Part shown: positions 20,107-28,873 of the stretch, piece by piece | How positions within the stretch are numbered: position 1 is the first letter of the stretch | Layout of the letters: each line of letters begins with the position of its first letter | Source: Microvirga terrae | GTDB lineage: Bacteria; Pseudomonadota; Alphaproteobacteria; Rhizobiales; Beijerinckiaceae | Reading direction: 5' to 3' | Length of the DNA stretch: 64,000 nucleotides | NCBI RefSeq assembly: GCF_013307435.2 | Contig: NZ_CP102845.1 | Coordinates: 2,179,001-2,243,000, forward strand | The notes under the pieces: model-generated | What the model was told of the DNA's origin: nothing | The model's input: the letters and a program-made list of their open reading frames with translations, nothing else | Database searches by the model: none | Position numbers and translations under genes: made by a program

Positions 20107-21375
20107 CTAGTGGACCGCGGCCGGGGCTGGCGTCGGGACATCGCGCCCGGTTTCAGGCAACGGGCTCTCGGCCATGGGCCGCAACCGTACGGCCAGAAGC
20201 GAGGCGACCAGGAGCGAGATCCCGACACCCGTGACGCACGCTCCCCAGCCGAAGCGATCGAAGACCTGCCCCAGGACTGCGCTGCCCACCAGCCCGCCCG
20301 AGAAGTAGGAGGCGAGATAGAGCCCACTTGCCGAGCCCCGGTCCATCGTGGCCGCATAGCTGACAAAGCCTGTGGCGGTCGCCTGGGCGAAGAACGTGCC
20401 GCCACCGATGAGCATCAGGCCGATCAGAACTGCCGGGAGGTTCGGCACGACCAGGAGGGGCAGGCCGAAGCCTGCGATGGCCAGCGAGCCCCAGAAGGTC
20501 GGCCGGGTCCCGAACCGCTGCACCGCACGGCCGGCCAACAGGGTGGTGACGATGGATGGGGCGAAGACGAGGTACACGAGCCCGAGGCTCATCTGGCTGA
20601 GTGCGATCGGCTCACGCACCAGCACGAAGTTCACGAAGGTGAAGGTGCCGATGAAGGCAAACAGGATGCAGAAGCCGATGGCGAAGCTGGGGCGCAGGAG
20701 CGGGTTGCGCAGGTGCTCCGCCCAGACGGAGAACGGTGACGGGCCGGATCCGCCCTGATCCGTCATCATCGCGGCCTGCGTGAGCCAAACATAGACGATC
20801 ACGGCACCGAGGAGGTTCAGGCCCGCCAGGGACAGGAAGGTCGCCGGCAGGCCGAGATGATCGGCAAGTCCCGCCGCCAGAAGCCGGCCGAAGAGGTTGC
20901 TGGCGACGTTGCCGGTGATGTAGGCCGCGAAGGCCCCGCCCGCATCCGTGGCGCTGCAATGCTCGCCGAGATAGGCCAGGGTCAATGTGAATGCGGAGGC
21001 CATGCACAGCCCCTGGGCGATCCGCAACACCGTGAAGGTCGCGAGGTCAGGCGCGATGGCCAGCAGTGCCGTCGGGATCGCCAGTACCGTGAGGCTGATC
21101 AGGATGCCGCGCCGGCGATCGATGCGATGGCTGAAGTAGGCGACGCCTAAGCAGGCGGCCGCCATGCCCATCGTGGTGGCATTGACGGCAAAGCCTATGG
21201 CGGCGGGTTTCACGCCGTAGCTCCGGGCCAAGGCCGGCAGGATGGCCTGTGTCCCAAAGAGATCGACTACCGTCAGGAAGGCAATCAGGCCAATAAGAAG
21301 AGTCCGTTCGATCGTGCCGGCATGATGGCCATGCATCGACCTCGCTTCGTGTTGGCTGGATGTGGTCATCGTCAT
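20107..21375 (-). CDS. Major facilitator superfamily transporter
   Basis: This 422-residue inner-membrane protein has about twelve hydrophobic segments and the MFS loop motif after TM2 (FSHRIDRRRGILISL). A His-containing N-terminus (MHGHHAGTIERTLL) precedes TM1. The pattern resembles proton-driven drug or metabolite efflux proteins of the 12-TM type; the substrate is unknown. It lies 70 bp after the cupin gene on the same strand and is probably cotranscribed from the LysR-type element at 22040. The start at 21375 follows CAGGAGATGACG. Confidence 0.87.
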   Translation of the reverse strand: MTMTTSSQHEARSMHGHHAGTIERTLLIGLIAFLTVVDLFGTQAILPALARSYGVKPAAIGFAVNATTMGMAAACLGVAYFSHRIDRRRGILISLTVLAIPTALLAIAPDLATFTVLRIAQGLCMASAFTLTLAYLGEHCSATDAGGAFAAYITGNVASNLFGRLLAAGLADHLGLPATFLSLAGLNLLGAVIVYVWLTQAAMMTDQGGSGPSPFSVWAEHLRNPLLRPSFAIGFCILFAFIGTFTFVNFVLVREPIALSQMSLGLVYLVFAPSIVTTLLAGRAVQRFGTRPTFWGSLAIAGFGLPLLVVPNLPAVLIGLMLIGGGTFFAQATATGFVSYAATMDRGSASGLYLASYFSGGLVGSAVLGQVFDRFGWGACVTGVGISLLVASLLAVRLRPMAESPLPETGRDVPTPAPAAVH

Positions 21376-21445
21376 CTCCTGTCGCAGGAGGGTGGACTGG
21401 TGCCGGGCCTGACGGACCGGGCACCAGCCGGGGCAGCCGAACGCA

Positions 21446-21943
21446 TCACATCATGTGAGGGTCTGCCTTGGGCATGTCGTGGAATACATCGGACGACAGC
21501 AGCACCACCGGGGTCTTGCCGGTGTTCTTCCACCAGTGCTGAACCCCGCTCTTCTCGACCGAGACCTCGCCGGCCTTATGGACGATCGGCACCGAGCAGT
21601 TGCTGGCATATTCCTCGATCGTGCCAGAAACGACGTAGATCAGGGCAGGACGGTCCTCGTGGCTGTGCCAGGGCACGATCCCGCCGGGCTGGACGACCAG
21701 TTTCCGCGTCCGCAGTTGGCGATCAGCGAGGTTAACCTTCTCCTTGGACAGGTCGATCGAGGCGAGAACCGTGTCCGTGACGCCCTTGGGCTGCATCTCG
21801 CCCTGCGTGCGGACGCCGGGGCTGACCTTGTCCGCCGGGCACTCCCCGGCCTGGGCAGAGAGGGAAAGGAAGGCACCTGCCGCAAGGGTAGCCGCGCAAA
21901 GCCCGGTCCGGATCATATGAGCGCCTTGAATTCGGTTCAGCAT
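21446..21943 (-). CDS. Secreted cupin-domain protein
   Basis: This 165-residue protein has a signal peptide ending near LSAQAGECPAD. A single cupin barrel carries the metal-binding motif as PWHSHEDRPALIYVVSG (His, His, Glu) and a later His in SGVQHWWKNTG. A pair of Cys (GECPAD, SNCSVP) could form a periplasmic disulfide. Enzymatic activity cannot be read from the sequence. It is divergent from the lysR gene, with one bipartite element in the 228-bp gap oriented towards this gene. Confidence 0.85.
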   Translation of the reverse strand: MLNRIQGAHMIRTGLCAATLAAGAFLSLSAQAGECPADKVSPGVRTQGEMQPKGVTDTVLASIDLSKEKVNLADRQLRTRKLVVQPGGIVPWHSHEDRPALIYVVSGTIEEYASNCSVPIVHKAGEVSVEKSGVQHWWKNTGKTPVVLLSSDVFHDMPKADPHMM

Positions 21944-22039
21944 GTCGATGTCTCCTCTGTTCCGCCGCGCCCGGATGGAGGCACCTTCGGGAGCCAGCGC
22001 GATGCGGTGATCGGATGGTCAGGCAGGCGGAGACGGAAG

Positions 22040-22081
22040 TGAAATGCCGAGCCGACCTCGACTCGATAGCCAAAAGCTATC
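22040..22081 (-). promoter_or_regulatory. Bipartite LysR-type element, copy B (cupin/lysR divergent promoter)
   Basis: Dyad GATAG-CCAAAAG-CTATC at 22065-22081, 15-bp gap, TGAAATGCCG at 22040-22049. The polarity is towards the cupin gene (97 bp to its start). The dyad is about 91 bp from the lysR start, where an autoregulatory site would be expected. Confidence 0.85.
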
Positions 22082-22171
22082 GCGGCTCCAGAGCCGCAGG
22101 TGGTATTTTAAGGGTGCGAGCTTGTCAGCGCGGACACTGATCCCTGGAGAATGCTCTCGAAGGAGGATCCC

Positions 22172-23128
22172 ATGGAAATGCACCAGATCCGGTACTTCCT
22201 GGCCGTGTGCGAGGAACTCAACTTCACGCGGGCGGCGGACCGCTGCAACGTGGCCCAACCCTCCCTGACGCGGGCGATTAAGCTCCTCGAGGAGGAACTG
22301 GGCGGCCAGCTCTTTCATCGGGAGCGCGCCAACACCCACCTGTCGGAGCTCGGCCGGATGGTGAAGCCGCATCTGGAGGAGGTCTATACGCACTCGCTTG
22401 AGGCCAAGAGGCAGGCCCTCGACTTCACCAAGCTCAAGAAGACCAGTTTGAGGCTCGGGGTGATGTGCACGATCCAGCCGGACGAACTCATCGACCTGGT
22501 GAGCGGACTTCAATCCAGGCACCCCGGAATCGAGCTCGAAGTGGTGGATGCCAGCGCGGCCCAGTTGGAGGACCGCCTCCTCAGTGGGGATCTCGAGGTG
22601 GCCATCTACTGCATCCCGGGCCAGGAGCCGGATGAGCGCCTGCATTACATGCCCCTGTTCCGGGAGCAGTTCATGATCGTGGTGTCGCCCAACCATCCCT
22701 TGGCGCAGCGCAACACGATCCGCCCGAGCGACCTCACGGGCGACCGCTATCTCAACCGGGTCAATTGCGAGTTCTTCTGCTATGCCGGAGCGCTCTGGCG
22801 CGAGCATGGCTTCGAGGGATGCGCGACCGTCTACCGGAGCGAACGCGATGACTGGATCCTCGCCATGATCGCCGCCGGGCTCGGCTTCGGCTTCATGACG
22901 CAGAGCTGCGCCAAGCATCCCATGGTGGTCTGCCGCCCCATGGTCGATCCCGAGTTCTGGCGCGAGGTGAACTTGGTGACTGTCCGCGGGCGGCCGCACT
23001 CGCCCGCGGTCGGCGCTCTGGTCAAGGAGGCGATGCGGGCCCGCTGGCTGGGCCAGCCCGCGATCGCCGCAAAGGCCGAGAAGGAGCGAGTGGCTCTCGA
23101 GCACCCACCCCTTGAGCTAGCCCAATGA
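22172..23128 (+). CDS. LysR-family transcriptional regulator, candidate master of the 20-29 kb regulon
   Basis: This 318-residue protein has a LysR winged HTH at about 1-60 (MEMHQIRYFLAVCEELNFTRAADRCNVAQPSLTRAIKLLEEELG in pattern) and a periplasmic-binding-protein-like effector domain to about 300. Cysteines at VNCEFFCYAG and HGFEGCATVY sit in the effector domain around where OxyR keeps its redox pair, but the spacing differs and a redox role is only a suggestion. The start ATG at 22172 follows GAAGGAGGATCCC. The shared dyad ATAG-N7-CTAT contains the LysR T-N11-A core and also resembles OxyR half-elements. Confidence 0.88.
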   Translation: MEMHQIRYFLAVCEELNFTRAADRCNVAQPSLTRAIKLLEEELGGQLFHRERANTHLSELGRMVKPHLEEVYTHSLEAKRQALDFTKLKKTSLRLGVMCTIQPDELIDLVSGLQSRHPGIELEVVDASAAQLEDRLLSGDLEVAIYCIPGQEPDERLHYMPLFREQFMIVVSPNHPLAQRNTIRPSDLTGDRYLNRVNCEFFCYAGALWREHGFEGCATVYRSERDDWILAMIAAGLGFGFMTQSCAKHPMVVCRPMVDPEFWREVNLVTVRGRPHSPAVGALVKEAMRARWLGQPAIAAKAEKERVALEHPPLELAQ

Positions 23129-23131
23129 GAG

Positions 23132-24454
23132 CTACGCCACTCCCTTCAGGTGAGGCTTCGTGATCGCTGTTTCCGAAGCGACCTGGTCGAGGCCAGGATC
23201 GGATCCTGTGATGAGGCGTGTGCCGCGCTGGAGGCTGACATAGGTCCAGGCCCAGTTCATCGCCACGACCAATCGGTTGCGGAAGCCGATCAGGAAGTAG
23301 ATGTGCGCCAAGCTCCAGAGCCACCACGCCAGGTAGCCGCTGAGGCGGAGCCGGCGAAACTGCACCACGGCCCTCTTGCGGCCGATGGTGGCCAGCGCCC
23401 CTGGGTCGCGGTAGCGGAAGGGCGGAAGATCGCCCCCGGCAACCCGTGTCCGGATCAGCTTGGCAAGGTATTTTCCTTCCTGCTTCGCCACGGGGGCGAC
23501 CCCCGGGAGAGGCTTCCCGTCCATATCGAGCACATGGGCCGTGTCACCGATGACGAAGATCTGCGGGTGCCCCGGCACGCTGAGATCGGGTGCGACCCTG
23601 ACGCGCCCCGCCCGATCGGTTTCGGCCCCCAGCCATCGACCGGCGAGCGAGGCCTGCACGCCCGCGGCCCAGAGGATGGCGCGCGTCCCGATGCGCTGGT
23701 CCCCGAGCAAGACGCCGGCGTCATCGCAGCCCGTGACGGCCGTCGAGACCCGAACCTCGACCCCGAGTTCCTCGAGCGAGCACCGTGCCGCCTCCGAGAG
23801 ATGCTCCTCGAACACCGGCAGAAGGCGCGGGCCCGCCTCGACCAGGACGATGCGAGCATGGGTCGGGTCGATCGAGCGAAAGTCGGCCGCTAGGGCCTCA
23901 CGGGCCAGCTCGGCGATGGCTCCCGCCATTTCGACGCCTGTCGCGCCACCCCCGACCACCACGAAGGTGAGCAATCGGCTGCGCTCCTCCGGGTCCGTCT
24001 CGAACTCGGCCTTCTCGAAGGCCAGCAGGATCCTGCGGCGCAGGCCAGTGGCATCGTCGATCGTCTTGATCCCTTTCGCGAACGCCTCCCAGTCGTCGTG
24101 ACCGAAATAGGCATGCCGGGCTCCGGTCGCGAGCACGAGATAGTCGAACGGAATGCGGCGATCTCCCGCCACAACCTCGCCGGAGTCCGTGTCGATGCCG
24201 GTGGCTTTCGCCAGCATCACCGACGTGTTCCGCTGGCCCTTGAGGATCGTGCGGATGGGCGAGGCGATATCGGCCGGCGATAGCGCCGCCGTCGCCACTT
24301 GGTACAGCAGCGGCTGGAACACATGGTGGTTCCGCTGGTCTATGACCGTAACGTCGACCGGTGTGTCGGCGAGGGCCTTCGCGACCGTCAGCCCCCCAAA
24401 GCCGGCGCCAACGATCACGACCCGGGGCCGCCCGGTGTGAGATACCTCGTTCAT
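23132..24454 (-). CDS. ndh: Type II NADH dehydrogenase-like FAD oxidoreductase
   Basis: This protein of about 440 residues starts at ATG 24454 (MNEVSHTGRPRVVIVGAGFGG) behind AAAGGAGCCTGAC. The FAD motif GAGFGG is near residue 14, the NAD(P)H motif is VVVGGGATGVEMAG near 165, and a second FAD contact is FVIGDTAHVLD. The C-terminal part (YLAWWLWSLAHIYFLIGFRNRL) is the membrane-associated region of NDH-2. The enzyme passes electrons from NADH to quinone without pumping protons. It lies downstream of the doxX gene on the same strand, overlapping only in untranslated sequence, and probably shares its promoter. Confidence 0.9.
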   Translation of the reverse strand: MNEVSHTGRPRVVIVGAGFGGLTVAKALADTPVDVTVIDQRNHHVFQPLLYQVATAALSPADIASPIRTILKGQRNTSVMLAKATGIDTDSGEVVAGDRRIPFDYLVLATGARHAYFGHDDWEAFAKGIKTIDDATGLRRRILLAFEKAEFETDPEERSRLLTFVVVGGGATGVEMAGAIAELAREALAADFRSIDPTHARIVLVEAGPRLLPVFEEHLSEAARCSLEELGVEVRVSTAVTGCDDAGVLLGDQRIGTRAILWAAGVQASLAGRWLGAETDRAGRVRVAPDLSVPGHPQIFVIGDTAHVLDMDGKPLPGVAPVAKQEGKYLAKLIRTRVAGGDLPPFRYRDPGALATIGRKRAVVQFRRLRLSGYLAWWLWSLAHIYFLIGFRNRLVVAMNWAWTYVSLQRGTRLITGSDPGLDQVASETAITKPHLKGVA

Positions 24455-24498
24455 GTCAGGCTCCTTTCGTCGGGTTCCGACGCATTCTCGTGAAGGGT

Positions 24499-24954
24499 TC
24501 ATCGGGTGAAAGCGGCGACCTGCGGCCTGCGGAACAGGAGGTGGTCGAGGGAGAGGGTGCCGGGCCCTCGGCTGATGACCACCAGGAGGGCCGTGGCCCA
24601 GAGGATGTGGTCCGGCCAGCCGCCTGGATAGACGAAGGCCTGGATCACGGCCGTCATGGCGAGCAGCCAGGCCGCCGACAGGCGCGACGCGAGACCGACG
24701 ATCAGCAGGACCGAGAAGACATTCTCGGAGAAGGTCGTCAGGTACGCGGCGAAATCGGGCGGGAGCAGCGGAACCATGTACTCCTCGTGGAACAGAAAGA
24801 GCGTGGAGTCCTTGATGTGGAATCCCTCGATCTTCGTCTGGCCCGAGCGCCAGAAGACCCCGCCGGCGGCAAGGCGGGCGATCAGCGAGACGAGACTGTC
24901 GGGAACGGCGTCAGCGAGAGCAATGCCCCGATCGACCAAAGCTTTGATGGACAT
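24499..24954 (-). CDS. DoxX-family membrane protein
   Basis: This 151-residue inner-membrane protein has four hydrophobic segments and the DoxX-family pattern (LIARLAAGGVFWRSGQTKI near the start, EYMVPLLPPDFAAYLTTFSENVFSVLLIVGLASRLSAAWLL in shape). Family knowledge: DoxX-like proteins associate with quinone or thiosulfate redox chemistry, and a DoxX protein (BufD) is often part of bufferin operons. Here it is about 1.7 kb from the bufABC genes but carries the same upstream element. The start at 24954 follows AAAGGAGGCTCCACG. Confidence 0.85.
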   Translation of the reverse strand: MSIKALVDRGIALADAVPDSLVSLIARLAAGGVFWRSGQTKIEGFHIKDSTLFLFHEEYMVPLLPPDFAAYLTTFSENVFSVLLIVGLASRLSAAWLLAMTAVIQAFVYPGGWPDHILWATALLVVISRGPGTLSLDHLLFRRPQVAAFTR

Positions 24955-25029
24955 CGTGGAGCCTCCTTTGGTTCAGGACCGGAGGATGCCGATCCTGTCC
25001 CGATATCACACCACCCGCCGGTCCGCGCC

Positions 25030-25071
25030 GGAAATACCGAGGAGCCATCGATCCCATAGCCGGTTGCTATC
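25030..25071 (-). promoter_or_regulatory. Bipartite LysR-type element, copy C (doxX-ndh promoter)
   Basis: Dyad CATAG-CCGGTTG-CTATC at 25055-25071, 15-bp gap, GGAAATACCG at 25030-25039. The proximal edge is 76 bp before the doxX start at 24954. Confidence 0.8.
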
Positions 25072-25127
25072 CTGTCTGGATGGACTGGTGACACAGCCAG
25101 CGCCGCCGGTTCCCAAGTGCCGACTGG

Positions 25128-25706
25128 TCAGTAAGGCGTTCCCTCCGCGCGCTGGCGGTGCAGGGCCTCGGCATACCAGGCGAGTTCACTCACGAAGCGG
25201 CCGGCCGCCTTGTCGAGCCAGGGCACTTGCGCATGTCCGTCGGGGGTGAGGGCCGTGCCGATCTCGGGAATGGGTAGCAGGGATGGAATGCTCGGGGTCC
25301 CGATCTCGCCCAGCATGGTGCGAAGCTGCATGGCGGCCCGAACGCCGCCGAAGCGCCCGCCCGAGTAGCAGACGATCGCTGACGGGCGCCAGAAATACTC
25401 CTCCAGGAAGTGATCCAGCGTGTTCGACAGGGCCGGCGGGATGCTGTGGTTGTACTCGCCCGACACCACCACGAACGCATCGGATTTTCGGAGGAGTTCG
25501 GCGAGACGCTCGAGGACCTCGGGCGCCTGCCCCTTGGGATGTTCTTTGTACATGCGGTCGAGCAGGGGGAGGCTCAGCTCAAGGGGATCGACAAGGGGCG
25601 CTTCATACCCGCGCTCCTCGAGGTGACGGATGATGAAGCGGGCGGCCCGCAGCCCCTGCCTGTCGGAGCGGACCGAGCCCAGGATGACTGGCGTAAGGAG
25701 CGGCAT
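25128..25706 (-). CDS. NADPH-dependent FMN reductase
   Basis: This protein of about 192 residues starts at ATG 25706 (MPLLTPVILGSVRSDRQG) behind ACAGGAGGACGAG. The flavodoxin-like fold carries the FMN phosphate loop ILGSVRSDRQG and the VVVSGEYNHSIPPALSNTLDHF motif of the NADPH-FMN reductase family. These cytoplasmic enzymes supply reduced flavin or reduce quinones, azo compounds and metals. It is a single-gene unit with its own 42-bp LysR-type element. Confidence 0.9.
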   Translation of the reverse strand: MPLLTPVILGSVRSDRQGLRAARFIIRHLEERGYEAPLVDPLELSLPLLDRMYKEHPKGQAPEVLERLAELLRKSDAFVVVSGEYNHSIPPALSNTLDHFLEEYFWRPSAIVCYSGGRFGGVRAAMQLRTMLGEIGTPSIPSLLPIPEIGTALTPDGHAQVPWLDKAAGRFVSELAWYAEALHRQRAEGTPY

Positions 25707-25791
25707 CTCGTCCTCCTGTCTGTTGATGTTCGGGCGCAGTGCATGGATCCGCCCTAACGCCCCTCCATCAAGCCACCAGGCGCTCTGGATC

Positions 25792-25833
25792 TGAAATGCC
25801 CGAAAGCCATCGAACCCATAGCCTCCTGCTATG
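25792..25833 (-). promoter_or_regulatory. Bipartite LysR-type element, copy D (FMN reductase promoter)
   Basis: Dyad CATAG-CCTCCTG-CTATG at 25817-25833, 15-bp gap, TGAAATGCCC at 25792-25801. The proximal edge is 86 bp before the start at 25706. The last base of the block differs from the others. Confidence 0.8.
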
Positions 25834-26012
25834 GGACATTCTGCGACCATGGGTGTCTCGTGAAGCAGGGGAGATCTCACCTGATGGATGCCAAGCACCT
25901 CCACTCATCGCTAACCAGAATGACAGCTCGCGTCGGGTACCACTCCCGAACCTACTTCATGCGGCTTGAGGCGTGGATCAGCACGATTGAGAGCGCCATC
26001 AATGCCGCGGTC

Positions 26013-26054
26013 CATAGAGCCTTTCTATGATCGCGGAAGCCGACCGATATTTCC
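26013..26054 (+). promoter_or_regulatory. Bipartite LysR-type element, copy E (receiver-like gene promoter)
   Basis: Dyad CATAG-AGCCTTT-CTATG at 26013-26029, 15-bp gap, CGATATTTCC at 26045-26054. It is inverted relative to the other copies, and so is the gene it faces (start 26135, 81 bp away), which preserves the polarity. Confidence 0.75.
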
Positions 26055-26134
26055 GCTCGTGCTCGCCAACTGCCATCCTCTCTGCACCAAATAGCCGAAG
26101 CCCCTTGGGTCAGGCTTGGCGCAAGGAGGTTATG

Positions 26135-26551
26135 ATGAGCACGAGCGAAGCCGAACATGTCCTCGTCGTGGACGACAATCACATCTTCCGCGAGACCCTC
26201 GCACAGAGGTTGCGGGATGCAGGACACCGGGTCACCGCGGCAGAGACCGCAGAGAAAGCCTTTTTCGCATTGCGCGACTGGAGCAGGCCGGTTGGTTGGC
26301 TTTACACGCGTGCCTGCCTGCCAGGTCTCATCGATGGCTGGATCCTCGCCGACGAATACCACGACCACCAGAGGAAGCGCGCGGTCATCATTGCTGCGTC
26401 GGAGGCGCGCGAGTCGCAACAGGGGGATATCGTCCTGGATCACCCGTCAGTCACGACCGTTCTGGACATGCTCCGGCACATGATCGGGGCCGCGCGAGCG
26501 AATACGGCTGCGGCACCTGCCGAAACGGGCTACCGACGGCGTGCGGCCTGA
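26135..26551 (+). CDS. Receiver-domain-like protein without the phosphoacceptor Asp
   Basis: This protein of about 138 residues has a CheY-like N-terminus (EHVLVVDDNHIFRETLAQRLRDAG) with the acidic pair VVDDN. At the end of strand 3, where the phosphorylated Asp should lie, the sequence reads VGWLYTRACLPGLIDGW, with no Asp in that position. The fold is otherwise kept, so this is a pseudo-receiver that may bind a partner without phosphorylation. Two ATGs (26132, 26135) follow AAGGAGG; the second has the better spacing. It has its own LysR-type element. Confidence 0.78.
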   Translation: MSTSEAEHVLVVDDNHIFRETLAQRLRDAGHRVTAAETAEKAFFALRDWSRPVGWLYTRACLPGLIDGWILADEYHDHQRKRAVIIAASEARESQQGDIVLDHPSVTTVLDMLRHMIGAARANTAAAPAETGYRRRAA

Positions 26552-26692
26552 CGGCCAAGGCATGAAGATTGGAGTTTTCCGGAGTGTCGTTCCAGAGTGG
26601 AAACCTCGGAAGGCTAGACTTTGGACTGCTCCCGTTACGGCAACGAAGGTTCCGATTGCCGCCGCCGATGGATTCTGCCTCCCGCTTGGGCT

Positions 26693-27472
26693 CTATAACC
26701 CCTGATGTCCCGGGCTGTGGATGCCTACGATGATCCTGACGGCGAGAATTCCCGACAACGTGGTGATCAGATCAAAATCCGGATCAGCCGCTGCCCCATC
26801 GGCGGCAGCCCTCAAACTTGCACCCTTCAGGAGCGCCATCAGGAAGGTGGCTGCGCCAGGGGGGAGGCGGTGGACCTCCACGTCGAGATCCGGGCGGGCC
26901 ACGAGGGCGTCCTCTCCGTTCGAGCCGTCGATCATGGGTGATTCACCCGAGTGGGTATGGGCTTCCCAAATCGACACGACCGGGTACTGCGACGTCACGA
27001 TCTGCACGGAGGGATGTAGCTTGAGATGGGTGTCGTCCCACCGGTTTGGCGCAAGAGCGGCAAGTTCATCGAAGGTGAGCGGAGAAGCATCCGCCGCGTG
27101 ATAGGCGCGCGTCAGCGCTGCCTCAAGGCGGGCCACATCGCCCAGGTATGGGACTGGGCCTGCGGGTGGGAAGGTCTCGATGAAGTTCGCGAAGTCGTCG
27201 CCATAGGTCATGAGAACAGGCGAGCGGGGTGGCGACAGCTCGATGAACACCCGGGCCGTGGCGCGGAAGAATTCGTCTCCGACAAGAGCGTGGCAGACAG
27301 GAAACCGGGCCACGAGAGCCTCGGTCAGGCTGACGAAAACATTGTTGCGGTAGACATTGAAGCGGTGCCCGGCCCGGTTCCTCCCTGCCGCATGGATCCC
27401 CGGCGGGGCCTCACGCGTGCGGTCGAGCAAGGCTAGGGAAAAGTGCTTCCGAAGCGCACGCAGCGACAGCAT
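26693..27472 (-). CDS. bufC: Bufferin maturation partner protein, DUF2063 family (BufC-like)
   Basis: This protein of about 259 residues has the N-terminal DUF2063 domain: RFNVYRNNVFVSLTEALVARFP, VGDEFFRATARVFIE and the PYLGDVARLEAAL segment. In bufferin and methanobactin-like systems this protein (MbnC-like) partners the DUF692 enzyme in modifying Cys residues of the precursor. The start is probably ATG 27472 after TGAGGTCCGTC; an alternative GTG at 27484 would overlap the bufB stop by four bases. It is the last gene of the bufABC unit. Confidence 0.88.
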   Translation of the reverse strand: MLSLRALRKHFSLALLDRTREAPPGIHAAGRNRAGHRFNVYRNNVFVSLTEALVARFPVCHALVGDEFFRATARVFIELSPPRSPVLMTYGDDFANFIETFPPAGPVPYLGDVARLEAALTRAYHAADASPLTFDELAALAPNRWDDTHLKLHPSVQIVTSQYPVVSIWEAHTHSGESPMIDGSNGEDALVARPDLDVEVHRLPPGAATFLMALLKGASLRAAADGAAADPDFDLITTLSGILAVRIIVGIHSPGHQGL

Positions 27473-27480
27473 GACGGACC

Positions 27481-28377
27481 TCACGTGAACTCGAGCACGG
27501 CCCTGCGGCGGTATCTCTCCGTTACCAGGGCGCGATCCGCCTTCCTGGCCTCGGTCATCAGAGTAGGAAATGCGGGAACGTCATTGTCCCATTCGATCAG
27601 CGTCGCGACCGGTCCGGTCCGCCGGAGAGTCAGCTCGAACAGCCTCCAAACGATGTCCGCCACCGGAGTGCCGTGGGCATCGATCAGGAGCCGGTCCCCG
27701 GTATCGCCCTGGTCCTCGACAAACCCGGCAAGATGGATCTCGCCGACGTATTCGACAGGAAAGGCGTCGAGATAGGCTGTTGCATCGTAAGCATGGTTGG
27801 TGGCCGAGACGAACACGTTGTTGACGTCGAGAAGAAGCCCACAGCCGGCCCGGCACGCGATCTCGCGCAGGAAATCGATCTCCGACATGTCGCTTTGCTC
27901 GAAGGCGATGTAGGTGGAAGGATTCTCCAGCAGCATGCGCCGCCCCAAGGTCTCCTGGACCTCGTCGACGTGCTCGCAGACCCGCCTCAGGGTCGGGCCA
28001 TCGTACGGCACCGGCAGCAGATCGTTGAGGAACACGGTGTCGTGCGTGGACCAGGCGAGGTGCTCGGAAAACGACTCGGGCTCGTAGCGCTCGATCAGGC
28101 GACGCAGGCGGGCGAGATGCGTCTTGTCGAGCGGCTGGTCGCCGCCGATGGACAAACCCACGCCGTGCACCGACAACGGATAATGGGCTCGAATCCGCTC
28201 CAGGTACCGGTGCGGCGGTCCGCCGTCGCCCATGTAGTTCTCCGCATGCACCTCGAAGAACCCGACTGGGGGTAATGCCTGGAGGATCTCCCCGTAATGC
28301 CGGGGCTTCAACCCCAGTCCGGCCCGTGCGGGAAGCACCCCGAGGCTGGAAGGTGTGCGAGAGGCTGGTGCAGTCAT
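27481..28377 (-). CDS. bufB: Bufferin maturation enzyme, DUF692 family (BufB-like)
   Basis: This protein of about 298 residues is a DUF692 TIM-barrel enzyme related to MbnB. Metal-ligand motifs are all present: [59 protein letters not shown], and LIEWDND. Family knowledge: these multi-iron enzymes, with a DUF2063 partner, convert Cys residues of a RiPP precursor to copper-binding heterocycles. The start ATG 28377 follows ACAGGAGGATGCC. It lies between the precursor-like gene and bufC. Confidence 0.92.
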   Translation of the reverse strand: MTAPASRTPSSLGVLPARAGLGLKPRHYGEILQALPPVGFFEVHAENYMGDGGPPHRYLERIRAHYPLSVHGVGLSIGGDQPLDKTHLARLRRLIERYEPESFSEHLAWSTHDTVFLNDLLPVPYDGPTLRRVCEHVDEVQETLGRRMLLENPSTYIAFEQSDMSEIDFLREIACRAGCGLLLDVNNVFVSATNHAYDATAYLDAFPVEYVGEIHLAGFVEDQGDTGDRLLIDAHGTPVADIVWRLFELTLRRTGPVATLIEWDNDVPAFPTLMTEARKADRALVTERYRRRAVLEFT

Positions 28378-28484
28378 GGCATCCTCCTGTCCTGTGCTCA
28401 ATGACGGCCCGGGCCCAAACAAAGCGGATCCCGGGCGCTTGGTACGTCCATCGTTGGGCCCGGAACTGTGTCCCGGCAGGTCGA

Positions 28485-28796
28485 TCAGGACGGTGGAAGG
28501 TCGCGGTTGACCGCTTGCAGGCTGCCCATGCGGTTGCCGGGGGCCATCACGGTCGTGCAGGTACCCTTGGGCACGATCTTCCAGGCGTTGCCCTGATAGT
28601 CGATCTTGGAGGTGCCGGCACAGGTGGTGCCGGGGCCGGCCGCACAGTCGTTCTGTCCCTTGAGGGCAACTCCGAAGCACTTTTCCTGGTCGGCCGTCGG
28701 TGGGGGCTTGGGCTGCGCATGGGCGGCAGTCGCCGCGGCATAGGCGAGGGACGCCGCCATGGCCGCGGCAACGCTGATCGTGGTTCGGGTGGTCAT
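28485..28796 (-). CDS. bufA: Bufferin precursor, DUF2282 family (BufA1-like)
   Basis: This 103-residue precursor has a signal peptide (about 1-27, cleavage after TAAHA) and four Cys at positions 40, 51, 59 and 80 in the DUF2282 pattern: [25 protein letters not shown], and VPKGTC. Two of these are the Cys that DUF692 enzymes modify to thiooxazole-type rings in characterised bufferins. The mature peptide is periplasmic and binds copper. The start ATG 28796 follows GGAGGAAACAACCG. The 42-bp LysR-type element lies 78 bp upstream. Confidence 0.92.
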   Translation of the reverse strand: MTTRTTISVAAAMAASLAYAAATAAHAQPKPPPTADQEKCFGVALKGQNDCAAGPGTTCAGTSKIDYQGNAWKIVPKGTCTTVMAPGNRMGSLQAVNRDLPPS

Positions 28797-28873
28797 CGGT
28801 TGTTTCCTCCATTCGTGGAGCGGCGCCACGACGGCGTCCGCACGAGCCATGGTCATGGCAACGGAAGGACAGG

